From assembly GCA_015680685.1 (NCBI GenBank), contig MNCI01029492.1, positions 505,638 to 569,637 on the forward strand: DNA of 64,000 nucleotides, given 5' to 3'. Under the pieces are notes generated by a model that saw nothing but the letters and a program-made list of their open reading frames with translations, did not search any database and was not told the origin of the DNA. A program made the translations under genes and the position numbers. Origin of the DNA: Gnetum montanum. Its lineage: Eukaryota > Streptophyta > Gnetopsida > Gnetales > Gnetaceae. Of this stretch, positions 44,803-56,496 are shown in pieces (the first letter of the stretch is position 1; every line of letters begins with the position of its first letter).

Positions 44803-45677
44803 TGATAAATCATGTTTTTCATCACTTTGATATCGAGGTGGCCATAATATCGGGTACACAATATCAGGTACGTGATATCGCGACCCATGATGCAATATCA
44901 TACATTCAATATCGTAGGGTTACTCCTGGGTCTATAAATGCAATGCCCAAGTGCACAATTGGGAGTAAGTTTTTAGCAGTCAAGTAGCAAAACTCTTGCA
45001 ATTTGTCCATTTGAAAGTTAGAATATTTTCCAAGTGCCTGCAGCAGGAGGCCTAAGTGTGAATGGATCTTTATTCAAGCATTGATGTACCTAAGCACACC
45101 ATTGTGTTGGCAATAAATATGAGCTCTTTGATCCATTTCTTATAGCACTTGAGATTTTCTTTCTTATGCATTTATATTTCATGCAATTTACATTAATGTT
45201 ATTTATGCAGTAATTAATTTTGATTAATCAAGCAACTTATTAAGATACATAAGCATGACCCTTTCGAGCATATGTGTGACACTTTATAGATCAGAAACGA
45301 TTAGTGTTTGACAGCCCAACAGTGTTTTCACAAAGTTCAGGATGTGTTCGGGAAGTGGGTACGGTTACTTGTGTTAGGCTAGATTAGACTTTAGTTTCCT
45401 TAGCAATTAATCACTTTTACTTTTAATCACTCTTACTTTTATTCTTATTCTAGGTGATTAATTCCATAAAAACAAAAAACAATAAAAATCATATGCCTCA
45501 GTCACACTTAACCATACAATTGCATTCCACAAGACTAGGAAGACAATGAATGAAAAACATGCACACATTGCTTAGCTCTAGTGTACTTAGTAACTATAGT
45601 TTTCGGAATTCGATTGGATTGCATGTGAACACTGGTGATTCATATGGTTGGGTGTAAGGGTACCTTGTCGCTCATCA
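44803..45677 (+). repeat. LTR1 of F
   Basis: 875 bp, TGATAAATCATG...TCATCA. Degenerate GATATC/ATATCG dyads at 44825-44915 lead to TCTATAAATGC near 44930, which serves as TATA. The R block GTTAGAATATTTTCCAAGTG is near 45016. Followed directly by the PBS. Confidence 0.87.
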
Positions 45678-45678
45678 T

Positions 45679-45697
45679 TGGCACTGTTGCTGGAGAT
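45679..45697 (+). promoter_or_regulatory. Primer binding site of F
   Basis: TGGCACTGTTGCTGGAGAT, a mutated tRNA-Asp site (compare E1). Leader 45698-45837 has no other visible feature. The second interior has the further decayed TAGTGTCATTGCTGGGAC at about 60705. Confidence 0.75.
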
Positions 45698-45837
45698 TGT
45701 AGTTCTTCGTGCGCTATCTAAACCTAGTGAAACTTAGTAACCTTGTTGTTTGAACCCTAAAAGTTAAATCCTGTGAGGAAAAAAATTATTATTATCATTA
45801 AATTAAATCTCAACTGCACACTGTTTATTAACAAAAA

Positions 45838-48250
45838 ATGTCTTCTTCTCACAGGAGCCCATCTCTGCCCAGGGCAATTCAGGTGCCTCAACAATATTAG
45901 GTGATATATGCTCATCCCGATGAGTATGTACCAGACTTTACCTTTATCTTGCATCAAGATGAACTAATGTGGTGGTGCGATATGGAAGGCAACATTGTGT
46001 TGCCACTTGACTGATTTGTTCTAGCAATGATCTAGCTAATGCTCATACGACACGAGCTTCAACATCTCCATGGAGAATACAAGATGCGTGATCTTGACTT
46101 AAGGGATCATCATCCCACTAAAGCATAGAGATTAAGGGATCATCAGCTAGAGCACCAACATAAGCTTGTGAAGGGCAAGGGATCAAATATCTTTCCACCT
46201 CTACTTGGTCCAATTGATGAAGGCGACCACTTCTTTAGTGATTCTCCTCTCTTTGACTTTGTTCAAGGAGCCCTAAACTAGAATGTACAATCCACAATCC
46301 ATAATCTAGGTTCTAGTCAAAACGGATCTAATGACAAAAATGGATCTAGAGAAGCAAGTCAAGAAAAGGAGGACAAAGAAGATCATGATTATGATCGTGG
46401 TTGCAAGCATCAAAGGAAGGATGATAGGCATCAGTGCGAAGCAAGTTCCCCTTCTTCTTCCCCTTTATCATCATCATCCTCTTCTTCATCTGGTTTAGAT
46501 CGTGGCTGTAAAAGAAATAATCATGATGGAGGTGATCAACGAGACCAGAACAACAAAAGGGACTGCCAAGATAGTCATGATCGAAGACATGAACAATCTA
46601 GAGAGGCCCATCATCAAGAAAGAAGGGCTAGTAGGGAACATCATAGGCACCACCATCATGGCCTTGATGAACCTCTACTTGCTACTTGGAGCATTTTAAA
46701 TATTGCAGAGGTTGTGAGAATTCCAACCAGGCATGTGAAGGACAGTAGAATAAAGCGACTAGATATGAACAACATCCCTCGGTTTGAGGGAGGATATGAT
46801 GCTGATTCGCAAAATCATCTTCAGGCTTTCCAAGATGCATGTGCCTTGCAAAATATTGAAAATAACTGGCAAAAGATAAAATTATTTCCAAGGACACTGA
46901 TAAAGGAAGCGGAAAGTTGGTATAAATCCTTGGAACTAGAATCAATTAGGTGGTGGAGTACGATGTTGGAACTATTCAATGACAAATATCAAATGTACTC
47001 TAGAGTATCCAATTGAAGAAAACAAATTCAAGGGTGGAAACAAGGGAATCATGAGCTCTTGGATGCTGCTATTGGCCGATACTACTCTTTGTTGCATCAG
47101 TGTCCTGGCCATGGATACTCTTAGCTTGATTAGCTTCACCATATCATAGATGGGTTACAGTCTAAAACCAGGAAAACCCTTGGTATCTATGCCCAAGAGA
47201 GATTGATAGAGTTAAGCACCCATTAGATCCAAAGATTAATTGAGCAAGTAGCCAAACAGGAGGGAGAACTAAGAAAACATGAAAGTATAGAAGAATACAA
47301 CAAAGATCCTTTTATTCAGAAAAAAGGGGTTCGGTTTTGTGACAGTGAGGAGAAATTCATCAGAGATGAGGTGGTAAATCAGAAAACCTTGCCATTCCAA
47401 AAATTGCAATAAAAAATCATGACCAAGGTTGATTAGTTATGGGACTCCATAGACAATAGGTTTTAAGCTATTCTAAAAATTGCTAAAGAGTCCAAGGAGC
47501 AAAGTGGTGAGTGAGAGTGTTGGAGACATAAGAAGGTTGAATGCACCATATCTAAGGGTAAAGGTAAAATGGCTGCAATAGCAATGGCTGCGGATAGCGA
47601 TTCAGATGATGATGGTGGATGTGATGTTTGCTAGTATGAACATCGTAAGGGATGTTGTCCAGTTGTATCACACTTGTAGGAATCTGGGGTGTATGCCTTG
47701 CATCCATGACTTGCACAAAGGCAAATGCCTAAAAGATTGCCTTATCCACAAGGCAATCCTCAATAGTTCCACCAACCACAACAATACTATCCAAGTGGAA
47801 CTCCTTTGCAACCCTATGAATTATACCAGTAGTGGCAACAACCACAATCATGGTCATTGCAACCTCCACGATAGCAATACCCTTACTGATAACCAGATCC
47901 CTACAGTTATTATATTCAGTAACCTTCATCTCTAAGGGACTCCTTTGGTCATATTTTTGCTTACCAATCTCATCACTACCCTTCTAAAACATATCAATCA
48001 CCTTATCCAAGGAGGGATACCACCTACTACCCTTATGCACCTCCTGTTCTTGTAGCTACTCCTCCACCTCTTGCATAACTACTGCCTACTCCGTCCATGC
48101 AGGGTGAATTGCCTACACAACCACAACAAAGAAATGCCATGAGGGTAGTTAATTTGAAATCGATTAACCTATCCAGTGGGTTGAAACCATGAATAAAGAA
48201 AAGATCCTTCTTTTGACCTCGTAGTCCACCAAAGCCCTTAGACACATTAG
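45838..48250 (+). pseudogene. gag pseudogene of F (first interior)
   Basis: Starts MSSSHRSPSLPRAIQVPQQY then TAG. Next come HPDEYVPDFTFILHQDE, a Ser/His/Asp/Lys-rich linker (46320-46680), the Gag domain (IPRFEGGYDADSQNHLQAF about 46775, HIIDGLQSKTRKTLGIYAQ about 47145) and a zinc knuckle with CDVC then TAG (about 47620-47665, CDVC*YEHRKGCC). The Pro/Tyr/Gln-rich tail follows. About 20 in-frame stops, largely TAG where E1 or the second copy has CAG or CAA. Same architecture as E1. Confidence 0.85.
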
Positions 48251-48838
48251 TGTTTGGTAACCCTGCTCCTCCACTTTCCTCTATTTCCTATTTATCTAAG
48301 TCCTCTTCAAATCCATACTGTAATGCTAACACACATTATATCTGATTGGATTCAAGTTGGTAACTTGCCCAGAAAATTAGCTGATCTTGGGAGTCCCTTG
48401 GTTTACTTGCAAATTGCTAGGAATGAAGCTTGTAAGGCTCTTCTTAACTCTGGTTCTAGTGTTAATTTGATCTTGCATGAGATGTACACAATGTGGAACC
48501 TTCCATCTTTGAAGAAGAGCAACATCCAGCTAAAACTGGTAGACTAGTCCATCATTGTTCCATTGAGGTTGGTTGAGGACATTGTCACCACTGTTTGTGG
48601 GTGGTCATATCCTACTGATTTCTTAGTAATCAAAGTGGAGAACTGCAAGGGGGACTTTCCAATCATTATGGGAAGGATGTGGCTAAGTACTGTGGATGCC
48701 AAAATGGGCATTAGAGATATTTCCTTAGAAATATCAAAAGAAAATGAATTTGGAAAGATCGAGAAGAAGAGAGTTCAATGTATCATGTATAGCAATTCAA
48801 GGTACCATTGTGTGCAGAAGTTATGGTCAGTAAAGTAA
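48251..48838 (+). pseudogene. Protease of F with lost catalytic aspartate
   Basis: TVMLTHIISDWIQVG, LPRKLADLGSPLVYLQIA, ALLNSGSSVNLILHEMY, then VEDIVTTVCGWSYPTDFLVI and DFPIIMGRMWLSTVDA. The catalytic DSG of E1 is NSG here (about 48448-48456), so the enzyme would be dead even without the stop after KLVD at 48546. Confidence 0.85.
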
Positions 48839-49019
48839 ACATCTATCTCTGCATGCAAGTAGTGTGCACCAAAAGATGATATCTAGAGATGTCTGTATGC
48901 AGTAGCCATAAAACAAGAAGGCACCTAATTGCTAATAGCGAATTCTAGCAGTAGTACATTATGGATAGAACCGAATGAGGGCCTAATGTATGAGTATGTT
49001 GCAAGTATGGATGAACTTG

Positions 49020-52000
49020 AGCAAGTTCATCACTAGCTCTTTGAAGGAGAAAATGATGATGTTAATTGGGGTGAGTTGGAAATTCCTGACAATTTTAAAC
49101 AAGAGCCCCTTGAATTGAAGACACTATTAGTTGAAATGGAGTACATATTTTTGAAAAATGGGAGGCCAGTTATTATTAATGCCAAGCTTGCTACAGAACA
49201 AAAGAGAAAATTGATAAAAGTTATGGAAAAATGGTCAGCAACCTTTTCCTGGTCATATTCCGAACTCACTAGGATAGATCCAAGAATATGCCAGCACTGA
49301 ATATACACTAAACCCACCTTCAAGTTGAAATGACAACCATAGTGATATTTGAATCCCAAGTTAAAACAAATTGTTAAAGAGGAGATTGAACAACTCCTTA
49401 CAGTTGGATTTGTCTACCCTATTGTAGATAGTGAATGGATCAATTCACTTGTGATCGTACCAAAGAAAGGAGGCAAATGGCAAGTGTGCATTGATTTTTG
49501 GCTGCTCAATATGGAAAATTTCAAGGATCATTTTCCGTTGCCTTTCGTAGACCAAGTGCTGGACACCATTTCGAGGTACAACTATTACAGCTTTCTTGAT
49601 GGTTATAGTGGCTATAACCAAATTCGAATTGCACTAGAGGACCAGGCAAAGACAACTTTCACAAGTCCTTGGAGGACTTTTGCTTATCGATAGATGCCAT
49701 TTGGTCTATGCAATGCCCCAACCACATTTCAATGATTAGTTCTTAGCATTTTCCAACAACAAATTGGTAGTGGGATAGAAGTTTTTATGGATGATTTTTC
49801 TACCTATGGAGCTATGTTTAAGCAAGCCCTAGACCATCTTAAGCAGGTATTAAAGAGATGTGTTGAAACAAACCTCTGGCTCAATTGGCAAAAGATCCAT
49901 CTTATGGTCCAAGAAGGCATAGTATTGGGGCATCGCATCTCAGAAGTAGGAATCAAGGTGGACCTTGAAAAAATAAGGGTCATCTAAGGAATAACCTGTC
50001 AACCTAAAAGAATCAAAGAAGTTTGGTCATTCCTTGGTCATACTAGCTACTATCGGAAATTCATTGAGAATTTTTCCAAAATCATCAAGTCATTGGTAGA
50101 ATTGACAAAGAAGGATGCATCATTTGTCTAGACCCTTGCATGTGAATCAATATTTCAAAAATTAAAGTAAAAGCTTATTGAAACTCCCATTCTTCAAGCA
50201 CCAGATTGGTCCAAACCATTTCATGTGATGACCAATGCATCGAATTACGCTTTGGGGGTAGTGCTTACGTAGATGGATGATCAAAAACTTCCATATTACA
50301 TTCACTACGCAAGTTGGAGCATCGTAGGTGCACAACTAAACTACACCACCACAGAAAAGGAGTTGATGGTAGTGGTGTATGCCTTAGAGAAGTTTAGGCA
50401 CTATGTGCTTAATTATAAAGTGTTTGTGCACATAGATCATAACGCCATTAGATTTCTAATGAACAAACCAATGGTGAGCCCTCGTGTCATATGATGGCTC
50501 GTGATTTTGCAAGAATTCGATCTCACAATGGTAGATTGTAAAAATGTGGAGAATGTGGTCGTGGATCACTTATCGCTACTAAAATGGGATGACAAGGAGA
50601 AAGAGAGCCCTTCATCTAATCAATTCCCTAACGAATCTCTCCTTGCAAGTGCTATTAATGCACAAGTGCCCAATGAACCAAAATGGTACGACACCATCCT
50701 CACTTATCTACTCAAGTAAGAGTTGCTGCAAGGGCTAGACACTAGAAAGAAACAAAAATTTCTTCACTGGGTCAAATATTTCGTGCAAATTAATGAAAAA
50801 CTTTACAAGGTTTGTTCCAATGGCTTCGTACATTGGTTTGTCCCTAATACGGATCAACTACGCACTCTTTATGATGCTCAAAAAGGTCCTTGTAGGGGTC
50901 ATTATGCTAGGAGATGCATAGCCATAAAAATCCTCATGGTAGGGTATTATTGGCCAACAATCTTTAGGGATGCACATCAATTCGTCCATGCTTGTGATCG
51001 TTGCTAGAGGGATGGTGGAATGATAGCTCGAATGGAGGGATCACAATAATGGATACAACCTCTTGAACCATTCAACATTTAGGGCATTGACTTTATGGGT
51101 CCCATCACACCTTTATCAAATGGAAAGGCATATATAATAGTTGCAGTTAACTATTGTACCAAGTGGGTAGAAGTAGTAGCCATCATCAAGTGTACATCCA
51201 TCACTACTACTCAGTTTGTACAACAAAACATTGTAAATAGGTTTGGTGTACCTCGTGCATTAATTTTTGATAATGGAACTCATTTTATGGGTGCCACTTT
51301 TAGAAAGCTGATGCAATGCTTGGGGGTTAAACATAAACTCATAACACCATATCACCCCCAAGCCAATGGTCAAGCTGAGGTCACTAATTGGGAGATTACA
51401 AAAATAGTAATGCGTACCATTAGAAAATACTAAAGGGATTGGAGCACTAAATTAAATGATGCCCTTTGGGCCTATTGCTCCACATGGAAGCTTACCATAG
51501 GCTATTCTCCCTATGAGCTTGTGTACAGAAAACTACCAACATTGCCCATTTAATCTGAGCTCCGTACACTCTCTACAACTTGTGACCTTGACCTAGATCT
51601 AAGTCTAGCACAGAAAGAGCGATTAATGAGTCTCAACTTACTAGAAAAAAATTGATTAATGGCCTTGTCATCCAATGAAATGCATAAGGCACTCAATAAG
51701 AAATGCCATGACCTCAAAATAAGAAAAGTCAAGTTTCAACTAGGAGACAAGGTTCTCTATTGGAATCCTTCACATGTACCCCGATGAACCAAATTTCAAA
51801 CATTGTGGAAAGGACCTTACATCATAGATGAGACTTTTTCATCAGGGGCCATGATCATCTACAAACCTGATAGCCCAGACAAAAAGCAACTAGTCAACAT
51901 TTAACAAATAAAAGCTTTCCATGAACCCAAGCTAACAAACACCTCGCCAGATGGACAACCATGCTTAATCTTTCGGATCTCTCCCTTTCAACTTAGTTGT

Positions 52001-52024
52001 GGGGGAGATGGCCACCCATACTAA
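49020..52024 (+). pseudogene. pol pseudogene of F: RT, RNase H, integrase
   Basis: Best-preserved pol here. Linker WGELEIPDNFKQEP (49070); RT with VKEEIEQLLTVGFVYP, VPKKGGKWQVCIDFWLLN, DHFPLPFVDQVLD, FLDGYSGYNQI and the polymerase motif FMDDFSTYG (about 49787). RNase H has MTNASNYALGVVL (about 50230; TDAS expected, so a catalytic Asp is lost), TTEKELMVVVYALEKFRHY and VVDHLS. Integrase has HYARRCIAIKILMVGYYW then HACDRC (zinc-binding HHCC), GIDFMGPITPLSNGKAYIIV, IFDNGTHFMGATF and QANGQAEV (D, D, E present). The tail has KGPYIIDETF and FRISPFQLSCGGDGHPY with TAA 52022-52024. Stops, mostly TAG, occur throughout. No second RNase H: Athila-like. Confidence 0.9.
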
Positions 52025-53639
52025 CACCTAAGGTAGCTCCTCAATTTTTGACCTTTTTTTTACACATTTTTGGTTTTACAACTTTTTGTTTTCATCTTCT
52101 TTGTTTTACATTTTTTGTTTTACATATTGGTATTTTTAAGGTTATTGGTTTTCCCTTACTTTTTTCTTTACACCATTGTTAATATATTCAATCTTTATTG
52201 TTTACTCTTTTCCTTTCTTTTATGGTTATGTTTGCTTATGTTTGATGTGTTTCTCTACTTTTTCTACTAATAAGGTGGTAGGTACAATGGTAATGCACTA
52301 TTTGATGGTGGTATGCTTCATTTGTAATTTGATTATTGATGTATGGTTTCTAACTTTGAATGTCGTTACTAACGACTGGGACATGGTTTCTTTTCATGTT
52401 ATTAGTAGTGAGTCCACATCATCCACCCATCCACATACTCTATGGTTTTCCTTGTTTTGGAAGCATGTAGTCTCTTCTTCATTAATACAACTTTAATAAA
52501 TTGGTGACTTGTGTAGTTTTCGGAATTGGGAAGAAATCAAAGGTTTGGACAGGGTGTGACTTCAAAGGGATGTGGCATTCTTTGTGTTTTTCTGTTTTCC
52601 TGTGTGTAGGAGTGTTCTTGTAAGCTTCTCATCATTCTACATCATTTCATAATAGGAAGTTAAATAAGTCATTGCATGGGGTGGTCCTCACAAAAAAAAG
52701 AGGATTTAAAGCACATCCCTTAAACAAAATAAATGCGAAAAATGCATGGGTCTTTGCATGGTGTGGTTCCCATCCAAAAAAAAACATGGGAATTCAAAGC
52801 ACACCTCTTCGACCAAATAAAAGGGCTACAGGCATTGGTTCTATGACTTGTCTTGTCTCCTCTAACTAAGGCCCTTTCTCACTTCCTACCTTCAATTCAA
52901 TTTGGAATAGTGGTTGTTTTGTGGGAGCATTCTTGTGTCTTAGGGGATGGACTTGCTTTAAAATGTTGTTGCAAAGTCACTGAAAGTGGTTGGTTTTGAT
53001 TCAAACTAAGGAAGGATCCTACCAAGTCAATTAATCACAAACTCAACAAGGGATTGTACATGACCATAATTAGGGACTTCATTCCACTCTCTTTGTCATC
53101 CATCTATGTTTTTCATGCTTCACCTCGTTGCCAGTTTCATATTTTGATTTAATGTTCTAGTTTGATGTGTTGGGTTTCTCAATCAGTTACTTTTGGATTT
53201 TTGTACTTAACTTTCCATAACCATTAATCATCCATGGAGCCCATAGACTCCTTACTTTGAAGTTATGCAAGGGCATAAAAGGCTTGCGCCTGCTTTGGGG
53301 AGGACCCACTTACATATCTTTTGGTTTGGTTAAGTTAAGTTCTTTATCCTTACACATTGTTACAATCAAATTCTTTTTATTTATCCCATTCATATCATCC
53401 AATTGTATGCACCTTCACAACTATTTGTAATGAACTCCTTTTTATTGTTGTGAATATCCTCTTTCTATACTCCTTGTGTTAAGCTTTTTTCTGAATTGTA
53501 TGGATCACTTCTCTTATTTAACCTATTTTTCAGTCTTTCCACTAACAATATCAAGCAACCAATCTATCACAATCACAACCTAGCTAGATAAAATCATCGA
53601 TGAGACAAGGTACTTAGCCATTATCTATTGCACTATAAA
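52025..53639 (+). other. 3' noncoding region of F (intron-like)
   Basis: T-rich tract with repeated TTTTAC/TTTTTG (52050-52270), AGGGTGTGACTTCAAAGGG near 52551, two copies of the TTGCATGG...AAAGCACA block (about 52672-52735 and 52755-52825) and GGGGAGGACCCACTT at 53297-53311. Same order as in E2. No protein frame. Confidence 0.65.
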
Positions 53640-53669
53640 TACTAATCCTTTGTTTTGTTATGATTGTAG
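53640..53669 (+). promoter_or_regulatory. Branch point and splice acceptor of F
   Basis: TACTAAT at 53640-53646, T-rich stretch, then ATGATTGTAG. The 3' exon starts TGGGAAGCGTGGACTGG and resembles the E2 3' exon (TGGAATGGATCTGG) without its ATG; 53670-54012 has no long frame. CGTGGGGGTA (54013-54022) is the polypurine tract. Confidence 0.55.
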
Positions 53670-54616
53670 TGGGAAGCGTGGACTGGAAGTGAGACTGTCA
53701 TCACCAAGGAGGATGCAACCATATCACTCACCGGAGATTCTTCATGACCACTGGATCTCTTCTACCTCTCCCTAATTTTCCTGTTATCAAGAGGGGTTGG
53801 ATGTCCTTTGGATCTGTTGGTGTTCTTTTCTATTGTCATGAACACCCAATTTTGTACACAATTGTAATATTGTATGCTTGGGCACTTTTGTAATTGTCTA
53901 TTTTCTTTGTGTCACTCTGCATATTATTCAAATAAGTCCACACCCCCTATTATATTTTGTAAAGGGCTTGTTCCTCTTCTTCTGTACTCGAGGATGAGTT
54001 TTCATTCAGTCGTGGGGGTATGATAAATTATTTTTTTCATCATTCCGATATCAAGGTATGTGATATTGTGGCCCATGATGTGATATCATACATTCAATAT
54101 CGCAGGGTTACTCCCAGGTCTATAAATACAGCACCTAGGTGCACAATTGGAAGTAAATTTTTAGTAGTCAAGTAGCGAAACTCTTGTAGTTTGTCTGTTT
54201 GAAAGTTAAAATATTTTCCAAGTGCCCGCAGCAGGAAGTCTAAGTGTGAATGGATCTTTATTCAAGAATTGATGTACCTAAGCACACCATTGTGTTGGCC
54301 ATAAAGATGAGCTCTTTGATTCATTCTTTGCAGCACTTAAGACTTTCTTTCTTATGCATTTATATTTCATGCAATTTACATTAATGTTATTTATGTAGTA
54401 ATTAATTTTGATTAATCAAGCAACTTATTAAGATACACAAGCATGACCCATTTGAGCATACGTGTGACACTTGGTTGCTTAGAAATGATTAGCGTTTGAT
54501 AGCCCAACAATGTTTGTACAAAGTTCAAGATGTGTCTGGGAAGTGGGAACGGTTACTTATGTTAGGCTAGATTAGACTTTAGTTTCCTTAGCAATTAATC
54601 ACTTTTACTTTTAATT

Positions 54617-55516
54617 TTATGAGTGGAGAGGTACCCCTACACTCAACCATACGAATACGAGAATTTCATGCACGATCCAGTCAAACTCCGTAGACACGCT
54701 AGTTGTGGTATCTAGACAGTTACTCGTAGGTTGCAATTCGCTGTCTTCCCACCTGGACTAGTATTAGCTTTTTCACGTATGGTTTAGTCTAGAGTGAGGT
54801 GTATGATGTGTTTCTACACTAGTACTACTTCTGAGTGTGATGGAAAATAATATTAATTAAACTAGGGGAGAGAGAGAGAGAGAATCTAACTAGCCTAAGT
54901 GCGATGAGTATCCGTTCCTTAATCATCTGTATACATCTTGGACCTTGTGCATGACTACCACTGGGATTGCCAAGCACATGGCCTAAGTACGCTATTGGGT
55001 TACCAAGTAATCACACTTGAATGCTTGTGATTAAGTCGTACTCATTCCATATTTAATAGGAGATAAGGGTGAAGAGATATTAACTAGGAAAGTAGCAAAT
55101 AACAATTAAATAAATGATTAAGCTAAGTGGATGCTGCAATGATGAAGTAATCTTGATCTTTATTGCCAGTCATGTGTGTGTCCAAGTACGTCACACTCAA
55201 ATAAGGATGCTGTACAATTACAATCACCACACTGTGGGCATGCACTAGGAACTATTCTAACTCTGGAATGATAAAATTGCAAGAATTTAGCTAAGGAACT
55301 AAGAACTAACTGCTAGAACAAGGAAAGCCACCTCTTATTTATAGAAATTGAGGTAGGCCGAGATATCGCGTATGCAATATTGCAGCTAGGCTACGATATC
55401 GCGTCAGCTATGATATCACGGCTATGATATTGCATACGTGATATCGCATTGGCTGTGATATCACAGCTACGATATCATGGCTGTAATATCATAGCCAACA
55501 AATTCATGACTCATCA
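54617..55516 (-). repeat. 3' LTR of G
   Basis: 900 bp, begins TTATGAGTGG (first G changed) and ends TCATCA, followed by TACCCCCAC. (GA)n at about 54866-54883. U3 array with GATATC dyads at about 55360-55495. TATA in reverse (CTTATTTATAG) near 55335. Confidence 0.88.
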
Positions 55517-55689
55517 TACCCCCACACATGAATGAAAATGCGTCCTTGAGTTAAAGTGAGAACAAGCTCCATTGATTACACAGTGGATAGGTATGGGATT
55601 ATTGACTAACTAGAATGGATTCATGCTGCAGTGTGGAGTTAGAACAAAATTGAGATACAACACAAAAGAAAATCCTATTATTACTAAAT
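55517..55689 (-). other. Polypurine tract and 3' end of G
   Basis: Minus strand ...TGTGTGGGGGTA next to the LTR at 55516, preceded by a short noncoding stretch homologous to 37330-37485 and 33587-33700. Confidence 0.6.
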
Positions 55690-56467
55690 TGGATGAAACT
55701 CATGTAGTTCCTGGTGGCAGTGGATCCTCCATGGGTGTCTTTCCCTTTTCTTGTGCTCCAGGTCTTGGGATTTGATGGCGTTGAAGTATGGCCTGGAGTT
55801 TCTCCTCTTGTAAGGCCTTGAATGCCTTGGCATGCGTGTAAGTTTACGCTTGTGCCATAGAGGCATCCTAGTCAGCCTTCTCTTTTTCTTCCGCCACCCT
55901 TTTATTCTCTATCAATAGTTTATTAAGTTGCTCGGTTCTGAAAGTGTCCAGTTGGTTCTGAGCAACCTTTGGCCTTGTATTCAGAAGGTTTAATACTTCC
56001 GAAATGGCTTGAACAGAGAAATCAACAGTCACACCACAACTGTTAGCCATGGTGCCTTCTTCTTTATTGTGAAAAAATTGGTATGTTTCCCCTAAGTACC
56101 AAGCACCGCCTTCAGAGAGGGTAGGCCATAATGGGGACCCTTTGAGGTGATCCCTAATGGCCTCTAGAGCAAATTTTGCAAAAGGTCCAAAGTTTGATTC
56201 CATGATCACTATAGTGAATATGGACCTTTCATGGATGGTCTGAACACAATCCTGGGACAACATGAGATATCGTCCCTATTTAGACGTTGCAATAGCTCCT
56301 CCTTCCACCTACCTTGATTGTACAATAGCAGGGTCTTCTTGGTGGATACTAAATGATTGTTCCTCCTAATTTGCATGTTGTTTGACAGGAACTTGTCCTT
56401 CACCTCTCCTAGGTCGTTTGATTGCACCTTGAGTAGGACCTTCTTGTTGTCTGTGTTTCGGGACCAT
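55690..56467 (-). pseudogene. 3' ORF of G, about 255 codons, coiled-coil type
   Basis: ATG at 56467 directly behind a splice acceptor: MVPKHRQQEGPTQGAIKRPR. It then has a few stops. A 115-codon stretch stays open (56263-55868) with CVQTIHERSIFTIV, ESNFGPFAKFALEAI, PTLSEGGAWYLGE, VTVDFSVQAISEVLNLLN and KLLIENKRVAEEKEKAD. After one stop follow THAKAFKALQEEKLQAILQR and GKTPMEDPLPPGTT near 55690. Leu/Glu/Lys heptads suggest a coiled coil; no signal peptide or membrane span. The basic start and NFGPF motif are shared with B; E shares the start. Not recognised as Env, transposase or any named family. Confidence 0.65.
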
Positions 56468-56496
56468 CTGCAATCACACGGGACCGATCGTTAGTA
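56468..56496 (-). promoter_or_regulatory. Branch point and splice acceptor of G
   Basis: Minus strand TACTAAC (56496-56490), then GATCGGTCCCGTGTGATTGCAG ending at 56468 and the ATG of the 3' ORF. Matches E closely. Confidence 0.68.

Noticed and set aside
54866-54883. (GA)n run as a GAGA-type regulatory site
   Set aside because: A short microsatellite inside the G LTRs (also near 59818); no evidence of function.
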